Notes under the pieces: model-generated
What the model was told of the DNA's origin: nothing
Database searches by the model: none
The model's input: only the letters and a program-made list of their open reading frames with translations
Position numbers and translations under genes: made by a program
Origin: Corticium candelabrum
Taxonomy: Eukaryota > Porifera > Homoscleromorpha > Homosclerophorida > Plakinidae
Length of the DNA: 64,000 nucleotides
Direction of reading: 5' to 3'
Assembly (NCBI RefSeq): GCF_963422355.1
Contig: NC_085087.1
Span: forward strand, 6,943,536 to 7,007,535
Shown here: positions 23,900-35,623 of the stretch, in pieces
How the letters are laid out: each line of letters opens with the position of its first letter
How positions within the stretch are numbered: the first letter of the stretch is position 1

Positions 23900-24543
23900 G
23901 AGCCACAATGTACAGTGTACATGCATTTTTACTGATTGACAATCACATTGTTAACACGAACTCAAGAGACTGTGTGCATTATACCTGATCACCATACCTA
24001 CTCTTGTATCACCCCACCCCCTTAGCATGTCAGCTTATTTGTGAAGTATGGGATGAGGTCTTGCTGGAGGATATGTCACTGTTAGATGCTAATTGGTGAA
24101 GATATTTGCGTAATTACTACAACTCAAGTTTGCTACAACAACCCAGGTGCGTGCTTATGGGGTGGTGTTTCAGGGGGAAACGACCCACTTCATTTGGAGG
24201 TCTGCTTGTACAGTACCTTTGCATGTACACGACCGATCAGACTCAAGGGTGTATCCAGAGGTGCTTATGCCTGGAGGCACAAACTTGTAGCCTAGATATT
24301 TTCAGTGTGACACGTGTGTAATATAAATTGTAAGTTATAGACACTCTATGGTTCATTATTACAGCTTTAGCTGTCTTGGTGTATTATACAGCAATTACAT
24401 TACTTGTATACTCAACCACCTAGATTTGTCTTATTCATTACAGTCAATGCTTGAATCTTGTGTTGTTTGTTTTGTTGACCATTTGTATTGCATGTGATGT
24501 TTGTGTTGGCATACCTCAATTGATTTGAATTCTAATTTGTATA
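23900..24543. other. TrxR intron without recognised features
   Basis: AT-rich intron between the VATG exon and the GRGPDS exon. No repeat family is recognised apart from a three-fold run of about 16-17 bp (CTTACATGTTGGTGTC type) in the following intron at 24728-24775. Confidence 0.5.
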
Positions 24544-24780
24544 GGCAGAGGTCCTGATTCTAAAGTGTTGGGTCTTGATGCCGTAAGTGTGGAGACTGAC
24601 GTGGAATCTGGAAAGGTAATCATAGATGAAAGAGACAAAACGACGGTACCTCACATCTTTTGCATTGGAGATGCTGCTGATGTATGTTTGTGTCTTGTAT
24701 TGATTTGTTTGTTTTACATTTTTGTGTCTTACATGTTGGTGTCCTACATGTTGGTGTCTTACATGATGGTGTCTTACTAG

Positions 24781-25164
<384 letters not shown>

Positions 25165-25391
25165 TGAACTCACTATTCCTCCCGAAAGGGAAAACCAATT
25201 AGAAGACCACTACATCAAGGTGTGACTATTATTGATATTGATATCTAAATATTGTTCTTCATGATTATCTATTTGTTTGACTGTGTGTAGATTGTATGTG
25301 TTTGAGAGGGAAACGATGATCGAGTTGTTGGCATCCACTTCCTCGGTCCTAATGCAGGAGAAGTCATTCAAGGATTTGCAGTGGCCATGAG

Positions 25392-25736
25392 GTTTGATAT
25401 TGGACTTATTGTTGTCAGTGTCTGCATGGTTTAGTAGGGTCTGACTGTTTCTGGTTGTTCTGAGCAATTTGTTTGTTGTCTATTAACTGAATTACAGTTT
25501 GTCAGATTGATGATATATTTAGTAGCACACGTGTTTACTGATTTACTGATAGTTAATTTGTGCATTTCTTTTCTTGTCAGCTTTGCTAGTTGTTCTGCCT
25601 GTCGGTCTGTCAGTTCGTCTGTTTGTTAGTTAGTTTGTTTATCTCTTTGTTTGTTCTGTGCGTGTTTGTCAGACTGTCGGTTTTTTGTGTATGTGTTTGT
25701 CTGTCTGTCTGCCTGTCTGTCTGTTTGTCTGTCTGC

Positions 25737-25772
<36 letters not shown>

Positions 25773-25885
25773 GTCTGTCAATACATATATTTCTTATACA
25801 AGACATTATTACAGTCTACGCAAAAAATCAGCAAGTTCTAAGACAACTAGGACCAATGCCTGTCTGTCTGTCTGTCTGTGTGTGT
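25392..25885. other. Duplication-junction sequence (A/B)
   Basis: 25415-25860 matches 48790-49296 in order and orientation (GTCAGTGTCTGCAT, TAGTTAATTTGTGCATTT, then TCTG tracts and a retrotransposon tip at 25778-25860). It lies between a truncated TrxR and receptor exons, so it is the join between neighbouring units. Confidence 0.7.

Positions 25886-26608
<723 letters not shown>

Positions 26609-26698
<90 letters not shown>
26609..26698. repeat. (GT)n microsatellite
   Basis: About 90 bp GT adjoining the 5'-truncated SINE S3. Confidence 0.95.
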
Positions 26699-26699
<1 letters not shown>

Positions 26700-26786
26700 G
26701 ACTCAGGAGTATAAATGAGTACCTGGTCATTGACTGGGGTGGACATGACCGCTGGCTTGGCAGCAACATCATGCAGCAAACGGGTA

Positions 26787-28992
26787 CAGTCTGTATCGTC
26801 TATAAGGTGACCGGATAAGGTAGTACATTGGATATTGGAATAGGATGTTCAATATTCATAATCAAAACATTACTCACTCAATACATATTATTATTATATA
26901 CAATAATTATTGGTTATTGTAATATACTGCTTATAATGGTGGATTTTTCTATGCAAAAGGACCTTTTCCAGTACCTATAGTATCCGATACAGTAATAGTG
27001 GAGTCACATTCTGCACACTTGCTTCTTTCAATGAAAAGAGCAATACAATACATGTACTGTACGTGTATGTACATTTTCTTCAGTCAAACATTACTGATTT
27101 GAGAAGAATTGAGTGAGCGGTGTTTGCTGTGCTCTCGAAGCCTTCTTAGACAGGAGGAAGTTCTCAATCTTCGCAACATGGTGGTGAAGGCGATCGTCAG
27201 CTTTTCCAGCATACAGACCACAACGCAATGCATCCAAAGTCTGGAACAATTCCAATGTGGATGGTTGGACAGCTGCAGTGGGACTGGCACCGCCCTTGTC
27301 ATCATCATCCTCAGATTCAGCTTCGTTGCTGGTCAACTCCTCGGCAATCACCTGCACAATTTGCTCTGCGTTTTCAGATGGCTGCATGTAGACGGGTGCA
27401 TCCTTGTCAAGTTCTGAAAGCTCTTGGATGTTCTGGGCAAGCTCAGACTGGACTTCAGGGACAGTGTTGTCCTCAGTGGCTTGCATCTCAGCAGAGAACC
27501 CAGCCTTCCTCCAGCAATTCTGAACAGTGGTCTCTGTCACAGACTGCCAAGCATCTTTTGCATACTGGAGGCAGTGGAGCATGTTGATGTTCTTCTTCAG
27601 GGCCTTGGTGTCCAGCTTTTCAATGGTGGGATTATCAACTAGCTCGCCAACTTTCCTCAGCATCAGGCGGCGGTAGTTCAGCTTGAATGCGTTAATAATG
27701 CCAGCATCACATGGCTGAATAATGCTGGTCGTGTTGGGAGGGAGAAACGCAACGTTGACATGATCAAGGCTGTCTTGAATTGCTTCACACTTGTGTGCTG
27801 GACAGTTGTCTACCGACAAAAGAACTTTCTTGCCTTTGCGGAGAAACAGCCGATTGAACTCAAGCAGCCAATCGCAGAAGACAGTCTCTGTCATCCACCC
27901 TTTGTTGTTGCTTGTTCAGCGACCACCAAGAGCATTAGCTGGAGTGGTGCGAGCAGCTGCCACAGCACGAGGCATCGTTGTGGTTCCAATGCCATGTAGA
28001 GGCAGCCTGGTCCCATCCATGCATGTTGCCACTGCAAACGTGATCCTATCCTTCTGCACCTTGCTGCCCTTGACGTTCTCACTCACCCGCGCAAGCATTC
28101 TACGAGGAAGAGCTCTCCAAAACAGATTCGTCTCCTCCATGTTGAACACGCAAGAGGGATCGTTACTCACGCTACTAAACAACTCTGGCCAGACACCCAT
28201 CAAAGAAATTCCACACAGCAGCGGTGTCTGCATCAGCAGACTCTCCATGATGACGTTTGGAAGTTATGCTCCGTTTCTTCAGGAACCGCTGAACGTAACT
28301 CTTCCAGCCAGTGTCACTCAATGGAACATCTTTGGCATCAGCAAGACCAGCTCGTTGCAGTTCTTCAGCGTTGGCTTTACCCTTTGTGATAAGCAAATCG
28401 CAACTGATGGAGTTCAGGGATTCTCCTTGCAGGCGGCGTAATATGCTTCCGTGCCCTTCTCGAGAACATTGCAGCGTGTGGACAGGTTTCTCTTTACACT
28501 CCTCGATCCCTTGGAAGCTAGTGCCAGCAAGGAATCTTTCTTGCGCAGAATGGTCGACACTGTGGGCTGGGAGAAGGAGAAATGACGAGCAATGTCTCCT
28601 TGGCTGGCTTTCGGGTTTTTCTCAGCATAGTCAAGCACTTCAAGCTTTTTCTCAACAGTCAGACTGACTCTCTTTTGGGCCATTTTGACGACAAGAGCAG
28701 CATACCGACAGGATTCAACCAGCAAGAACTAGCGAGCGAGAAGAAACCTCTACTGCAACGATGAGATTCTAGAGAACACTTGCGAACTGTAGCAAACAAG
28801 TGTGACAAGCATGTGCCTTGCCCGTTGCGCTAGATTGTGCATTACGTCGTATGGTAAGAGTCGACTTGCGATGTAAGAGTTGTACGACTTTCGACCAAGG
28901 AGTCGTACGACTCGTGATTGTCTATAGTAATTACCGCATATAATAATAGAAACTCGACATTCAAAGGCCCACGCCATAGACGATACAGACTG
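26787..28992 (-). mobile_element. Tigger/pogo-like DNA transposon
   Basis: Perfect 17-bp TIRs CAGTCTGTATCGTCTAT at 26787-26803 and, inverted, 28976-28992, with a TA target duplication (26785-26786, 28993-28994). The paralogous SINE copies S1 and S2 show the empty site CGGGTACTTGT. About 2.2 kb with a transposase gene on the minus strand. Confidence 0.95.
27091..28725 (-). pseudogene. pogo/Tigger transposase (CENP-B-like HTH plus DDE), several frame breaks
   Basis: In order: psq/CENP-B N-terminal HTH (about 28500-28690; KRVSLTVEKKLEVLDYAEKN, ASQGDIARHFSFSQPTVS); a second HTH region (28175-28396; SDTGWKSYVQRFLKKRS); DDE start CVFNMEETNLFWRALP; then LLSVDNCPAHKCEAIQ with the second catalytic Asp and NTTSIIQPCDAGIINAFK (27091-27894). 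The usual NADET reads NMEET, so the first catalytic Asp is replaced, and the reading frame changes near 28400, 28200 and 27900. The encoded enzyme is probably dead. Confidence 0.85.
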
Positions 28993-29214
28993 TACTTGTG
29001 GGCCTTGGTGTCCAGTCCCAAAGATGCGCCATAGTCAGTGCCCCTGGATGACTCTGGCCAAGCTCCAGGTGGATTGTAGCACTGGCCCTAAGCCTCCACG
29101 TAGCGCATGGAGGCCCTGTCCCTAGAGGCAGGGGTAGCTACCTCCGCAACTGACCTTGAGGTTGACATCATTCACGAATAACGTGGAGGGCTTGACATTT
29201 GTCAATTTTTTGTT

Positions 29215-29216
29215 GT

Positions 29217-29262
<46 letters not shown>

Positions 29263-29289
29263 GTGTGTGTGTGTGTGTGTGTGTGTGTT
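29215..29289. repeat. (GT)n with internal (GA)n
   Basis: GT tract with a GAGAGAGAGA block near 29241-29264, between SINE copies S3 and S4. Confidence 0.9.
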
Positions 29290-29640
29290 GCAAGTTCAAG
29301 TCACAGTGATGGCAAGCTATGGCATAATTTCCTTAGGCAAGAAACTTACACACAATTGCCTTCTCTCGACTTAGGAGTATAAATGAGTACCTTGTCATTG
29401 ACTGGGATGGCAAAAGTCCCGATTGCGACAAAGTCCATGAGCCACTTGGGTTCGGTTGGGACTTTGGGTGCCCACACCACAGTTGGCGTTGCAGTCAGTG
29501 CTCCTGCGAGCACCTGGCCAGGCTCCACGAGATTGCTTAGCACGGCCCATAACTCCTACTTAGTGCAGAGGAACCCAGCCATCTAGCTGGGGGCATTACC
29601 GTTTAACGACAGCTCGTTATCCATTTGCCATTTGCCATTA
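29290..29640 (+). mobile_element. tRNA-SINE-related copy S4, different 3' body
   Basis: Starts inside the head (B box TTCAAGTCACAGTGATGG) and follows the SINE for about 130 bp to ATTGACTGGGATGG. It then continues with an unrelated body (CCCACACCACAGTTGGCGTT) to a GT-rich 3' end. Likely a sister subfamily. Confidence 0.6.
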
Positions 29641-29675
29641 GTGTGTGCGTGCGCGCGCGCGTGTGTGTGTGTGTG

Positions 29676-29703
<28 letters not shown>

Positions 29704-29706
<3 letters not shown>

Positions 29707-29870
29707 TAATTTTCAAACATTGAACTATTATACACCATCTAAGGAAAGCAACTAAATACTACTCAAGCCAATAGGGCTTGGTTCTATCTACGACTATTTA
29801 TGTTTATGTGGCTGTCTCTTGCAACAATCTTCTTTATTTTACTGTCAATCATTCTAGCATTTGATCGTTG

Positions 29871-29875
<5 letters not shown>
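29704..29875 (-). mobile_element. Retrotransposon 3' tip F6
   Basis: Minus-strand end GTTCAATGTTTGAAAATTAA followed by (CAGA)n; it resembles the 3' end of the next element (GTTCATGTTTGAAAATATAA). 5'-truncated at the next TCTG tract (29871-29901). Confidence 0.6.
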
Positions 29876-29901
<26 letters not shown>

Positions 29902-29902
<1 letters not shown>

Positions 29903-30797
29903 AAAGGTATTATATTTTCAAACATGAACTACGATACATAGACTATAGTAGCCACTAAGTTTAAAAGACTCGAGTCCGCAAGCTAAAACCCAAAAGACTA
30001 CAACTAATACATAGATTAATGATTAAAAGAACACTCCTTACAACCACAAAGTACCAACGTACGCTACACAGTCAAGACAAAGTTAGGCAGATAGGCATGA
30101 GAGTGACTCCAGAAAATGTGTACATGTGGACAGAGGAAGTGACGGCAGAATCTGAAGAAGACGCACTAATCCCGTGAGGGCAAGGTGAGGCTGCGATCAT
30201 CTTAGACTCAGGCGCCACCGTTGGAAGAGACCTAACACGACTGACGTTCATAGAGGAAGACGCAACGAAAGAGGCAACGACAGAAACTGAATGAGGAAGA
30301 AGACGAAATGTGTTCGTGTGGACAGATGAGGCGACGGCAGAATCTGAAGAAGACGCACTAATCCCGTGAGGGCAAGGTAAGGCTGCGATCATCCCAGACT
30401 CAGGCGCCACCGTTAGAACAGACCCAAGACGACTGACGTCCACGGAAGAAGACGTGACGAAAGAGGCAGCGGCAGAAACTGAATGAGGAAGAAGACGAAA
30501 TGTGTTCATGTGGACAGATGAGGCGACGGCAGAATCTGACGACGATACGTTGGCTGTAGACAAAGGATGAATCTTGGACACGTAAATAATAAGACACAAC
30601 ACAACCCAAACTCGAACAAAAGCGTTCATTCCGGAAAGGGGTCCCAACGACAACAAGATGGAACGACGCGCGCCGCGAGAGTGGCCAAAGCCACTAACGC
30701 CTTCTCCAAACACCGATAGCTTGATTTCTTGAAGTAGAACCAGAAGTAGTCGGAGCTAGAAATCTTCTAGGCACACTGCCATACATCCGGGGTCTGG
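29902..30797 (-). mobile_element. Non-autonomous retroelement EA with 192-bp internal repeats
   Basis: Minus strand: begins CAGACCCCGGATGTATGGCA after a GACA-type tract, ends GAAAATATAATACCTTTGACA plus (GACA)n. Contains an open frame of 213 residues (30072-30713) with a hydrophobic stretch (FVRVWVVLCLIIYVSK) followed by two and a half 64-residue repeats (FRLLPHSVS, VAPESGMIAA, SASSSDSAVASSVH). No RT. I infer a non-autonomous partner of the element at 61985. Confidence 0.55.
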
Positions 30798-30811
30798 TTC
30801 TGTCTGTCTGT

Positions 30812-30955
30812 CTTATTTCACTATTGAGCACAAAAAGCAAAATTTTACAAGAACACTGTAGGTAAAACTGCTAAGCTAAATGTTTATCCACTGAGGCATA
30901 CAGATTGAATACTACTAAAACTCTATTGAATGATGTTCTGAATGTCTCTTTAATT
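30812..30955 (-). mobile_element. Retrotransposon 3' tip F7
   Basis: Short unit between TCTG tracts (30798-30811 and 30956-30975). Minus-strand end GTGCTCAATAGTGAAATAAG then (ACAG)n. Same organisation as the other tips. Confidence 0.5.
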
Positions 30956-32780
30956 GTTTGTCTGTCTGTCTGTATGTATGTATGTATGTATGTATGTCTG
31001 TTTCTCTGTCTCTGTTACTGTCTGTCTCATCGTTTAGCTGTCTGATTTGTTTGTGTCTTACCTCATCTGTTAGCCTAGTCATCAACCTGCTTCCAGTCCT
31101 TCTCAGTCATTGCACAACCAATCTCCACTGATTAATATCAATGTAACTGCAAACTGATTAATTTGCTCTACTCTTTGACAGACTTTGGAGACGTCACTCT
31201 CCTCTCAGTCCAGGCACTGTTGTCGTTCAAAACACATCAACAACAATAAAATTTATTGTCGACTCAGTCCCACCAGTAACCGACATACAACTCATCCACA
31301 ACTCCCAACGTATCACACAAACTGGGAACAAGTCTAACAATCAGTTGATTTACGCATTTATTACATTGAAAAACTGGAAAGGATCTTTTACATGCACGGC
31401 CTCAAACTCAATCGGTAGCAATGACAATACAGTTGATTTGACTGTTCAAGGTATCTTACTTGACAAACTCTTAAAGGGTCATAATTGGTTTCAATGATTT
31501 TGCCTGGTTTGTAGTTCCTCCTATTGCTCCTTGTGTTGATATCAATAGAAATAGATTGTCTACTCATTCAGTGGAGTTTTTTTCTATGGATGTTGGGTGC
31601 TGATGGTTATTCACCCATTACAAATGTCAAAGTTACGTGTTTGGATGTCGTTCATGGTTCAACACGTTCTCGTGTATTCGACTCGGTTGTTGGGATCTCT
31701 GGTGTGTTGGTGGGTCTCATTCCTGGTTCATTGTATCAATGTTTTATTGTGGCTTGTAACAAAGTGGGTGAAAGTCCCGGCAGTGTAATGTTTAATGTCA
31801 CCACACGTACAGCAGGTTAGCTGTTTTTAATTCGTTCAGTGATCACATGTAGTCGGCAACATACAATACAAAGAGTGAAAAAATTTGTGTGAAACATGAC
31901 GCATAATTAGTAAAAAATTAATGATTTTTTCTAACCTTAAATCTTTATAAAACATTAATAGTTGATTGCAATATATGTGGGATAGGGTTTGTTGTACGTA
32001 TTGTATGTCAGACTTGCTAGATGACCACTGATTTGCAACATCATTTTTTGTTTCATTTTGTGTTCGAATTGTGTTTGCTGCAGGAGCTTAATTGTGCTTG
32101 CTGCAGCTCCTGCCAAACCTGTTTTGGATGTCAAGCCAATTCGTAGGAACGAGACAAGTGTGACAATCAATTGGAACGTTGATTACAACGGTTGCCATGT
32201 AATAACCCAATACACAATCAGGTGGAGATCAGCAGCTTCTACTGCCTCACTACACGAAGCGAAATTGTCTGTTCCTTCTCGTGATGTACTCATAAACCAG
32301 CAGCATGGGACGTGGATGTTAACAGGGCTGAACAAAGGAACCAACTATTTGTTTGAGATCGAGGCAATGAATGATGTTGGACTGAATAGATCAGATGTGG
32401 TTAAATATACAACATCATGCTGTAAGTGTTTGTCAGTGTGTTTATGTCTGGTTTGTCACAAGAATCTGTGTATAGATCCTGCTGCATTGTCTTATCCTCT
32501 GATTACAAACATACATACATCGTCGTTGTCAAGTGTCAGATTTGTAGTCGACATTCCCAGAGGCAATGGTTGTGGTGTAATAACTGACTATTATGTTACT
32601 GATTGGGTGACAGAGAAGCATCTTAATTCAGTGTATGTTGTCCGAGATGGATTGGTTACTGTGACTGTGACTGACTTGGAGGTAGGACGTGAGTATGATG
32701 TTGTGTTGTACACTCGAAATCAGTGGGAGAAGAGAGACGAGGAGCTCATGTGTCGTTTCAAGTAGACGAGGGTAAGCATG

Positions 32781-32783
<3 letters not shown>

Positions 32784-32850
<67 letters not shown>
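32784..32850. repeat. (CA)n microsatellite, receptor intron, unit B
   Basis: About 67 bp CA, followed by TG/CG variants to 32895. The same intron in unit C has about 177 bp in three blocks (52170-52346). Confidence 0.95.
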
Positions 32851-32858
<8 letters not shown>

Positions 32859-33635
32859 TGCACGCACAAGCACTCACACATGCATGCACGTGCACACAAT
32901 CCATTCAATTAAATCTTAATGTTTTGTAGATAAAGATTCAACTACAGGCCGTGGTCCTCATAGTTCAGATGGTTAGGTGTTTGTTTACATGTTTGTCTGT
33001 GTGTGTCACTGTGATCTCTAACGTTTCAGTTCTGTCTACAGATGGTTTGGGCTCTGGTCAAACTGTAGCCATTATTGTTATGTGTGTGGTTGTATTACCA
33101 GCCATTCTACTCGCTTTCATATTTTGTCTCTACAAGAAACACAGATCAAGAAAGGGTAAGATTTGATAATGATGTCTACCCAAACTAATACTTTCATGTA
33201 TCACATTTAGATGACGACGACGGTGAGACTCTTGATTTTGTGCCTGGAATATTCAATCGAACAACAACTCCACAATACGGATACGACGAATGCGATACAA
33301 AACCTCATCCTGTAATTACTATATTCAGGGCATTACTAACACATCCTGTAGATAAAATTGTTGTCAATCATTGTAGGGTCCTAATAGTGGCAGCACGTAT
33401 GTTAATATTTCTGGATCTGAGAGACGAATTCGACAGCCTTCTCTAACGTTGGTGACCTTACCTGGAGAACATGAAGTCAAGAGTGGCAGTTTGCCTCTAC
33501 AGAAAGTTGATATTTTGTCATCAGATTATTGTGAGAAGACTATGGAAGAGCTGCTGCAAGAATCATATGTTGATATGAAGGCTCGAACAAGTGGCATTGT
33601 ATCTAAACTGGCTTTTATCAAAACGATGGAACGAG

Positions 33636-33709
33636 GTATGTATGTATCAAGATGCAGTAAAACGTTTGTAACTCATGGAGTCGTGCATGGACTATAGGTC
33701 GTGCACACA

Positions 33710-33770
<61 letters not shown>

Positions 33771-34293
33771 ACACACACACACCAGTTGTATTTTGCTAAG
33801 AGACCAAGTTGGTGCTTTTCAATTAAGGGCAATACCCTACGTGTTTGTGTCAAGGGTAGTAATTGCATACACACAATGTACAACAACAGTTATACATTGT
33901 ATCTGAAACAATATCTCCAGCTGTCTGTTACACACAAGAGACTAATGATTACGTCTATATCAACATCAATTATTTTCTGTGATGGCAAGATATGGCAGAG
34001 TGGTTAAAGAAAATATGCATGGCAGTGCCACATTGAAGTGTTATGAGTGATATCATTACACATTTGATGTAGTCTGTCTTACACTCTCTATATATGGACA
34101 TCATCCAGATTATGTACCACAACTGACATCATGCACTCAAAATTGAATATTTATCTAACTAAACTCTTACTTCTAGTAATGGAGTGAAGTTCTGTGTTTA
34201 TAGCAATAGTTGTCCCAGTGTTGTAGGTATACTAGCATAGAAGCTTTTAGAAGTCATGTATACTTTTTCTTGAGTGATGTGTTTATGGTGTAG
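33636..34293. other. Receptor tail intron, unit B
   Basis: Holds a (CA)n tract (33716-33768). From 34113 onward it is nearly identical to window positions 1-180 and 53550-53726. Confidence 0.7.
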
Positions 34294-34460
34294 CATCACC
34301 TGATGGAAGTCATACTCCTGCAGTGGTGAGTGTCACCTCCTCTAAGAAAGTGGGAATTGTGGATGATGACAAGACAGCTCAATCGGTAATTTGTTTGACT
34401 TTGTTGTTCAAATTTCGACTTATGGACAGGAGGTGTATGCAAGCAATCAAATGGGAGGTG

Positions 34461-34462
<2 letters not shown>

Positions 34463-34523
<61 letters not shown>

Positions 34524-34690
34524 TAATGATATAATTATGATCACTGAAAAACCCAGTTTTATGTACATTAGATTGATAGGTATTATGGCCCTATTTTAAT
34601 TCAATTTTAACGTTTAGCCTGTAATAGTGATCATGTGTGAAATATACTACCATTGACAGACAAGCAGACAGACAAACAGACAGACAGACA
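34463..34690 (+). mobile_element. Short retroelement tip between (GACA)n tracts, shared by units B and C
   Basis: 34520-34660 (TAATGATATAATTATGATCA to ATATACTACCATTGACAGAC) is bracketed by GACA tracts. It is present at 53945-54080 in unit C and absent from unit A (341-380), where a single GACA tract remains. Confidence 0.65.
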
Positions 34691-35059
34691 GACACAGGCA
34701 ATGAAGAGAGTAGGTTTATTTAGATTTCATCTTATTAATAAATATGATCCATCAAGATAGTAATGTGCATATTTCTCATTGATCTTTAGAGTCCAGGCAG
34801 CTCGGGGTATGCTCCATGTGCTTCAGAACTGAATGACACAACTCATGGACACGAACTGAAAGCAAGCGTATACAACGATGTGTTGACTTTGGGTGAAGAT
34901 AATCAGGAACACGATCACGTGGATATACAAACAGTCGAGCCCAACAAAAATGATGAAAATGGCCAGTTTGATGACGCTGAAAACACATACATGGAGATGA
35001 AACTGTTCGTATCCAATAAACAGAACGAGACAGGCAAGAAATATGAAGTCGGTAAATGA

Positions 35060-35623
35060 GTCTCAAGGTGGAAAGAGTCTGTCCACACTAAAAAGTGTGA
35101 TGATGACAACATGGAACATTGGGAACAGGTTGGTAGATTAGAGTAGAGAAGTCATAGACATCAGTAGTTACTAATCTCTATTCATATGCTCGCCCTATGT
35201 AAGCCATCCCCATAGATTTATAGAACTGCATGCTGGCATATCAGTAATTAATTAATAGACATATCTATTGTGCTGTAGCCTGTAGGATAGTAGACTGGTA
35301 TATACACCAACTGAACTGCAGCCGATCACCATAGTAAATATTATTACTCTATTTACCACAAATCCCATTCACTATCATTTGTACTACACAATCATAACCA
35401 TTTGTACTTCTCTTTGTAACTCGTAGCACTCTATGCTCTGTCAATATATCAATGTATTTCTAAAAACAAAAGGTAAAATGATAAATAGTAACAGCCATAT
35501 ATATGTCAACTGAAAACAATGCACATCAAGTAAGACTAGTGAGTGAATAATGTGAACGTAAAACAGGTAACGTTTGATTCTTCTTAACAAAACAACTCTG
35601 CCTACAAGTGCAGACAAACACAG
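35060..35623. other. Convergent intergenic region, unit B
   Basis: Matches 572-989 plus 2622-2942 of unit A without the Tc1-like insertion. No features beyond likely 3' UTRs. Confidence 0.6.

Larger units (their letters stand above)
26699..29214 (+). mobile_element. tRNA-SINE copy S3, split by a Tigger insertion
   Basis: Plus-strand SINE body (CGACTCAGGAGTATAAATGA) from 26699, interrupted at 26785 and resumed at 28993 (TACTTGTGGGCCTTGGTGTC), ending in (TG)n. It lacks the tRNA head. The joined order agrees with S1 and S2. Confidence 0.8.
31182..35059 (+). pseudogene. Ig/FN3 single-pass receptor without kinase, unit B
   Basis: Exons: Ig 31182-31450; FN3 31515-31815, 32107-32421, 32476-32771; TM 33042-33155 (VAIIVMCVVVLPAILLAF then KKHRSRKG stop-transfer); tail 33211-33311, 33377-33635, 34294-34385, 34790-35059. 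Surface receptor whose tail has STYVNI, ESYVDMKA and NTYMEMK: YxN (Grb2 SH2-type) and two YxxM (PI3K p85 SH2-type) motifs, and no kinase domain. The first Ig exon seen in unit C and all 5' exons are absent. A 1-nt loss in the Ig exon, a 4-nt gain in the first FN3 (EFFSMDVGC*) and a 1-nt loss before VGEERRGAHVSF break the ectodomain. The Ig Cys is also changed (KFIV for KCIV). The tail itself is fully open. Confidence 0.7.

Noticed and set aside
25303-25305. Selenocysteine codon in TrxR
   Set aside because: The TGA aligns with an Arg position well before the C-terminal GC(U)G tail, which is missing here. A nonsense change fits better.
33042-35059. Receptor tyrosine kinase
   Set aside because: The Ig/FN3/TM layout suggests it, but no kinase glycine loop, HRD or DFG motif is found between the membrane span and the tail stop.
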